Assembly: GCA_024640945.1 (NCBI GenBank)
Contig: JAHEEA010000021.1
Span: forward strand, 1 to 32,111
DNA: 32,111 nucleotides
Reading direction: 5' to 3'
Source of the DNA: Candidatus Methylopumilus sp.
GTDB taxonomy: Bacteria > Pseudomonadota > Gammaproteobacteria > Burkholderiales > Methylophilaceae
In this document: piece after piece, positions 30,482 to 32,111 of the stretch
How the letters are laid out: each line of letters starts with the position of its first letter
Numbering within the stretch: position 1 is the stretch's first letter
Notes under the pieces: model-generated
Told to the model about the DNA's origin: nothing
Databases searched by the model: none
Seen by the model: the letters and a program-made list of their open reading frames with translations, nothing else
Made by a program: the position numbers and the translations under genes

Positions 30482-31189
30482 ATGGCTAAACAATTTAGAA
30501 TTGCTCCAAGTATCCTTTCTGCTAATTTTGCAAAATTAGGTCAAGAAATCACAGACGTCATTACTTCAGGTACTGACCTTGTTCACTTTGACGTGATGGA
30601 TAACCATTATGTGCCTAATCTAACCATTGGCCCTTTAGTTTGTGAGTCTATCCGTGAGATCTCAAAAAATGCAGGTGCTTTGATTGATGTGCATTTGATG
30701 GTGAAGCCAGTTGATCGCATCATTCCTGACTTTGCTAAAGCCGGTGCAAACATCATTACATTCCATCCTGAAGCTTCAGATCATATTGATCGTAGCTTGG
30801 CTTTGGTGCGCGATCATGGTTGTAAATCAGGTTTAGTATTTAATCCAGCAACGCCATTGCATTACCTAGACCATGTGATGGATAAAGTGGATATGGTGCT
30901 TTTAATGTCAGTGAACCCTGGTTTCGGTGGCCAAAAATTCATTCCTGAAACATTGAATAAACTTCGTCAAGCGCGTGCAAAAATTGACGCTTACACAGCA
31001 CAAACTGGCCGTGAAATCTGGTTGGAAGTTGATGGCGGCGTGAACGCAGCAAATATCGCTGAAATCGCACGTGCTGGTGCTGATACTTTCGTTGCTGGTT
31101 CAGCAGTGTTTGGCGCGGGTAAAGATACAGATCCAAATCGTTATAACACGATTGTTTCTGAATTGCGTGCGCAGCTTGCAACGGTTTAA
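30482..31189 (+). CDS. rpe: ribulose-phosphate 3-epimerase
   Basis: 235 residues, a full-length TIM barrel. Metal and catalytic residues are seen in [47 protein letters not shown] and EVDGGVN. It interconverts D-ribulose 5-phosphate and D-xylulose 5-phosphate, in the pentose phosphate route and, in methylotrophs, the ribulose monophosphate cycle. Divergent from hemA over a 118-base gap. trpL and trpE follow on the same strand, so a rpe-trpE transcript is possible. Confidence 0.97.
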   Translation: MAKQFRIAPSILSANFAKLGQEITDVITSGTDLVHFDVMDNHYVPNLTIGPLVCESIREISKNAGALIDVHLMVKPVDRIIPDFAKAGANIITFHPEASDHIDRSLALVRDHGCKSGLVFNPATPLHYLDHVMDKVDMVLLMSVNPGFGGQKFIPETLNKLRQARAKIDAYTAQTGREIWLEVDGGVNAANIAEIARAGADTFVAGSAVFGAGKDTDPNRYNTIVSELRAQLATV

Positions 31190-31204
31190 TCTTAGCTAAC
31201 CACT

Positions 31205-31258
31205 ATGAAAGTACCTCAAATTTTTTCAATTCAAACAAGTTGGCGATGGTGGCGTTAA
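31205..31258 (+). CDS. trpL: tryptophan leader peptide
   Basis: A 17-codon frame, MKVPQIFSIQTSWRWWR, with three Trp codons at 13, 15 and 16, 57 bases ahead of trpE. Trp is rare, so three in the last five residues, ahead of a trp gene and inside a hairpin strand, is the hallmark of a trp leader. Its ribosome site is weak. It begins 15 bases after the rpe stop. Confidence 0.85.
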   Translation: MKVPQIFSIQTSWRWWR

Positions 31259-31310
31259 TCACACCATTGTCCAGCGGTTACGTCCGCGCTTACTTGTTAA
31301 AATTTGGGGT
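31242..31310 (+). promoter_or_regulatory. trp attenuator-like leader structure
   Basis: GGCGATGGTG (31242-31251), over the Trp codons, pairs with CACCATTGTC (31262-31271) for 10 bp with two G-U pairs, as strands 1 and 2 of an attenuator. A short GCGG/CCGC hairpin (31274-31287) follows, with no T run. CCTCAAATTTT (31214-31224) can pair with AAAATTTGGGG (31299-31309), which holds the trpE ribosome site. Confidence 0.65.
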
Positions 31311-31315
31311 CTTTT

Positions 31316-32111
31316 ATGTTGCACACAATTAATCAATCAGAATTTAATGCCTTAGCCTCACAAGGCTACAATCGTATTCCACTTGTGGTTGAGACGTTTG
31401 CCGATCTCGATACGCCACTTTCGCTTTATCTTAAGTTGGCTAATCAGCCTTACTCTTATCTTTTAGAATCCGTTCAAGGCGGAGAGCGCTTTGGGCGCTA
31501 TTCAATTATTGGGTTGCCTGCGAAAACACGCATTGTTGCTCATGGCCGTAATGTTGAAGTGTTGAAAAACAATGAGGTGGTTGAGGCCGTTCAGGATACG
31601 AATCCTTTAGATTTCGTACAAGATTATCAACGTCGTTTTAAAGTGCCTCCTTATCAAGGCTTGCCAAGATTCACTGGCGGTTTAGCTGGTTATTTTGGCT
31701 ATGAAACCGTGCGTTATATTGAACGTCGTTTAGCTGATACCGTGAAGGCAGATCATATCAATGTGCCAGACGTCTTACTCATGGTGTCTGAAGAGCTAGC
31801 AGTCGTTGATAATCTTTCAGGTAAGCTTTATTTCATTGTTTACGCCAATCCAGCAGAAGCGAATGCCTACAACAATGCGCGCACTCGTTTGGCTGATTTA
31901 ATCAAGCGTTTGCGCCAGTCGGTAGCGATTCCAGAATCTCATCCTATGCCTGCGAATGAAGCGGTGTCAGAATTTGGTGAGGCGAATTTTAAAGCGGCTG
32001 TTGAAAAAGCAAAGCGCTATATTTTTGATGGCGACATCATGCAAGTGGTGCTTTCACAAAGAATGTCACAACCTTTCGCTGCGCCTCCGCTTTCTCTTTA
32101 TCGAGCGCTTC
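31316..32111 (+). CDS. trpE: anthranilate synthase component I (partial)
   Basis: ATG 31316 with GGGG 6 bases ahead; the first 265 codons are in the window and the rest lies to the right. The regulatory N-terminal part is recognised by [35 protein letters not shown] (the LLES element bound by tryptophan in feedback inhibition) and the central [36 protein letters not shown]-type sequence near the right edge starts the chorismate domain. It forms anthranilate from chorismate with TrpG. Confidence 0.95.
   Translation, partial: MLHTINQSEFNALASQGYNRIPLVVETFADLDTPLSLYLKLANQPYSYLLESVQGGERFGRYSIIGLPAKTRIVAHGRNVEVLKNNEVVEAVQDTNPLDFVQDYQRRFKVPPYQGLPRFTGGLAGYFGYETVRYIERRLADTVKADHINVPDVLLMVSEELAVVDNLSGKLYFIVYANPAEANAYNNARTRLADLIKRLRQSVAIPESHPMPANEAVSEFGEANFKAAVEKAKRYIFDGDIMQVVLSQRMSQPFAAPPLSLYRAL

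Overview
The window joins an accessory island (about 1-17.6 kb) to a conserved chromosomal stretch (about 17.66-32.1 kb) of a Gram-negative bacterium, most likely a betaproteobacterial methylotroph of the Methylophilaceae type. Three things point there: a tmRNA with the tag ANDETYSLAA, an unlisted 23-residue pqqA (the precursor of PQQ, the cofactor of methanol dehydrogenase), and core genes hemA, prfA, rpe and trpE of betaproteobacterial type. The taxonomic call is an inference from gene content; no 16S gene is present.

Island, left to right. The end of a NucS-like nuclease is followed by a small membrane-anchored protein (2-725). Then come an unknown minus-strand gene, a 214-bp imperfect palindrome, a DUF6641 gene and two tiny genes (837-2492). 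A tightly overlapping restriction-modification operon holds two different DNA methyltransferases and two nuclease-type proteins (2560-6811). It is followed by a tyrosine recombinase made of the catalytic domain only (6985-7551) and a DUF4258/HTH toxin-antitoxin pair with a palindromic operator over a consensus promoter (7594-8379). A minus-strand AAA+ ATPase and an unrecognised gene (8443-9980) come next, then an unrecognised plus-strand gene, a macro-domain gene, three secreted, membrane or unknown genes (10157-12970), a small membrane protein, and the full-length tyrosine integrase (13486-14700). The last part is a mercury/copper-type metal-handling cluster (14772-17228) and an AlpA-like regulator (17402-17587) just before ssrA.

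The most distinctive feature of the island is a family of eight palindromes (core AAGCGTCGCG, 3-nt loop TAA or TTA, CGCGACGCTT) placed between its gene modules. I saw none to the right of ssrA. The outer stem bases differ from copy to copy but stay complementary, so hairpin formation appears to be what is conserved. One copy abuts the integrase start codon and a degenerate copy overlaps its stop codon. A ten-base motif, GGTTGTCCAT, also recurs 54-69 bases ahead of three island genes.

SsrA and beyond. Downstream of ssrA lies the 3' half of a tRNA-Phe gene (18236-18280), the usual scar of integration into a tRNA gene. The chromosomal part then carries DUF2269 and SOUL-family proteins, a small secreted peptide, an NhaD-type antiporter, a GIY-YIG protein, a membrane protein paralogous to one on the island, a secreted three-repeat CYSI protein, a rhodanese with a TusA-like protein, pqqA, a cupin, a Sel1-repeat protein with a serine protease-TPR protein, an MFS transporter, a 2OG-Fe dioxygenase, prfA and hemA. 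On the plus strand rpe is followed by a tryptophan leader peptide (trpL) with an attenuator-like hairpin, and by trpE, which runs off the window.
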